Part shown: one piece after another, positions 4,933 to 6,322 of the stretch
Position numbering within the stretch: position 1 is the first letter of the stretch
Layout: each line of letters opens with the position of its first letter
NCBI GenBank assembly: GCA_030615435.1
Contig: JAUWZH010000156.1
Coordinates: 1 to 6,322 of the forward strand
Source: Candidatus Brocadiaceae bacterium
GTDB taxonomy: Bacteria; Planctomycetota; Brocadiia; SM23-32
Direction: 5' to 3'
Length of the DNA stretch: 6,322 bases
Notes under the pieces: model-generated
What the model was told of the DNA's origin: nothing
What the model saw: the letters and a program-made list of their open reading frames with translations, nothing else
Database searches by the model: none
Translations under genes and position numbers: made by a program

Positions 4933-6322
4933 ATGAGCGATAGTGCCGTAGGGTTGGACGAACAACAGAGAGGGCGGGGCGTCTTCACCGTCCGCAGCAT
5001 CCTGCTGGGGGCGTTGCTGTCCGTGGTCATCGGCATAGTGGGCCCCTACTGGACGTTCTACCTGCACAGCTCCAACCTTTTCTTTGACTACAGCGTCGCG
5101 GGCGCAACGTTCCTGCTGTTCGTGACGATGCTGCTGCTGAACGGATTCCTGGGGACCTTCTGGCGCAGGCTGGCCCTGCTGCCGGGAGAACTGGTGGTGG
5201 TGACGGCGATGATGCTGGTCGCCGGCGCCATCACCACGATGGGGCTGACCGGTTACCTCATTCCGATGATGACGTGCCCGTACTCCCTGGCAGATGAGAG
5301 CAACAACTGGAAGGAGGAGCTCTGGCCGTATCTGCCTTCCTGGACCGCGCCTCTGGACAGCGACGGGGGCATTCAAAGCATCCTGGATTATGACCAGGGG
5401 CTGGGAGAGAAGCAGCCCATCCTCGTGAGACCCTGGACCCCGAAGGGCCTTTCTCAGAGCGCAAAGAACTTCGTGGCGGTCACCCGTTCCATGCCCTGGA
5501 AGCCCTGGTGGAGGCCCCTGTTCTGGTGGGGCGTCTTCCTGATGGCCCTCTACGCCTGCATGATTTCCGTGATGGCCATAATGCGCAAGCAGTGGGTGGA
5601 CTACGAGCGGCTGACCTATCCGATTGCGCAGGTGCCCGAGGAGTTGTGCGCCACGGCCGCCGCTCCCTGGAGGCCGGGTTCGCTTCTGCGCAACAAGGTC
5701 TTCTGGATCGGTTTCGCGATACCGGTCCTGGTAGGCACGCTGAAGGCCCTGCACAAGCTTTATCCCTGGGTGCCCGTCATCCCCCAGTCCGGTCAGATTA
5801 CAGAGCTTGGCCCGGTACGAATGTACCTGCGGCTGAGTTTCGCCGTGCTCGGCTTCACGTTCCTGATCCCGAAACGCGTGGCCTTCAGCCTCTGGTCGCT
5901 GAGTCTCGCCTCCTTTGCCTTCCGCTCCGTGCTCAGGAAATACGGAGCGGAGATGCACGAGAACCTCGGGCTTTACGGCGCCGCCGATTACCCCATTATG
6001 GCACATCAAGGCATGGGGGCGATGCTGGTTTTCGTGGCCGCAAGCCTCTACTTCGCCCGCCGACACCTCAAGAGGGTCCTGCTGTGCGCACTCGGCAGGG
6101 GCGAGGAGGGCTACGATCGCAACGAGCCCGCCTCCTACCGCACGTCGCTCATCGTGCTCGCCGTGAGCCTGACGATCATGACGCTCTGGCTCACCACGGC
6201 AGGGCTGTCACTGTTCTACACCATGGTGTTCCTCGCGGTGTCCTTACTGATTTTCTACGGCATCACGCGGGTCGTTGCCCAGTGCGGGCTGTCGGTGACG
6301 ATCGCCCCGATGACGGCCCCGT
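4933..6322 (+). CDS. Polytopic membrane protein, DUF6785-type, possible transporter; 3'-truncated by window edge
   Basis: The frame stays open to the right edge, giving 463 residues and no stop. The ATG at 4933 is the earliest possible start because an in-frame TGA occupies 4930-4932; AGGA at 4922-4925 gives normal ribosome-binding spacing. About nine hydrophobic segments are visible (roughly 22-40, 54-76, 86-110, 195-217, 255-271, 300-330, 360-377, 403-421, 425-447). A large extra-membrane loop at about 112-193 is rich in Trp and Pro. After the fourth segment comes 'KQWVDYERLTYPIAQVPEEL' (219-238), which I recognise as the signature of DUF6785/DUF6784 proteins, distantly like oligopeptide-transporter (OPT) proteins and frequent in Planctomycetota and Armatimonadota. 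'YFARRHLKRVL' (373-383) also fits. Transport function is inferred from topology and position, not shown. It starts 54 bases after the NagB-like gene and is probably cotranscribed, making it a candidate importer of the cluster's substrate. Confidence 0.82.
   Translation, partial: MSDSAVGLDEQQRGRGVFTVRSILLGALLSVVIGIVGPYWTFYLHSSNLFFDYSVAGATFLLFVTMLLLNGFLGTFWRRLALLPGELVVVTAMMLVAGAITTMGLTGYLIPMMTCPYSLADESNNWKEELWPYLPSWTAPLDSDGGIQSILDYDQGLGEKQPILVRPWTPKGLSQSAKNFVAVTRSMPWKPWWRPLFWWGVFLMALYACMISVMAIMRKQWVDYERLTYPIAQVPEELCATAAAPWRPGSLLRNKVFWIGFAIPVLVGTLKALHKLYPWVPVIPQSGQITELGPVRMYLRLSFAVLGFTFLIPKRVAFSLWSLSLASFAFRSVLRKYGAEMHENLGLYGAADYPIMAHQGMGAMLVFVAASLYFARRHLKRVLLCALGRGEEGYDRNEPASYRTSLIVLAVSLTIMTLWLTTAGLSLFYTMVFLAVSLLIFYGITRVVAQCGLSVTIAPMTAP

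Noticed and set aside
3691..6066. A 791-codon open frame on the minus strand across the kinase end, the NagB-like gene and most of the membrane protein gene
   Set aside because: Its translation is rich in His, Arg, Gly and Gln with no family motif. It is antisense to three genes with clear families, and long antisense frames are expected in GC-rich coding DNA.

Overview
The window is GC-rich (well above 60% by eye) and bacterial in character. It holds six consecutive plus-strand genes, tightly spaced except for one 224-base gap. The first gene is cut by the left edge and the last by the right edge. No rRNA, tRNA, CRISPR array, insertion sequence or phage gene is visible. The DUF6785-type membrane protein beside a PIG-L deacetylase and a divergent NagB-like protein suggests an uncultured or little-studied lineage such as Planctomycetota, Armatimonadota, Hydrogenedentota or Lentisphaerota. 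That assignment is inferred from gene content, not from a marker gene.

Layout, left to right: (1) C-terminal part of a PIG-L/LmbE-type N-deacetylase, 3-644; (2) aldose 1-epimerase (GalM-like), 677-1624; (3) a 224-base gap with small hairpins and no convincing gene; (4) a 352-residue protein with six helical-hairpin repeats, predicted to be an alpha/alpha toroid, 1849-2907; (5) a BadF/N-acetylglucosamine-kinase-type sugar kinase starting 2 bases after the previous stop, 2910-3881; (6) a divergent glucosamine-6-phosphate isomerase/deaminase-like protein, 3949-4878; (7) a polytopic membrane protein of the DUF6785 type, 4933 to the right edge and incomplete.

Taken together the set reads as a cluster for uptake and breakdown of an amino-sugar-like compound: a membrane protein (possible importer), an anomer-interconverting mutarotase, a deacetylase, a sugar kinase, a NagB-fold isomerase and an unassigned toroid enzyme. 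The notable point is that three members depart from the textbook pathway. The deacetylase is PIG-L type rather than NagA. The kinase lacks an obvious catalytic Asp at the usual place. The NagB-like protein has lost the usual active-site Asp and shows altered phosphate-binding loops. The real substrate may therefore not be ordinary GlcNAc-6-phosphate. The pathway is an inference; the family assignments of the deacetylase, mutarotase, kinase and NagB fold rest on motifs visible in the translations.
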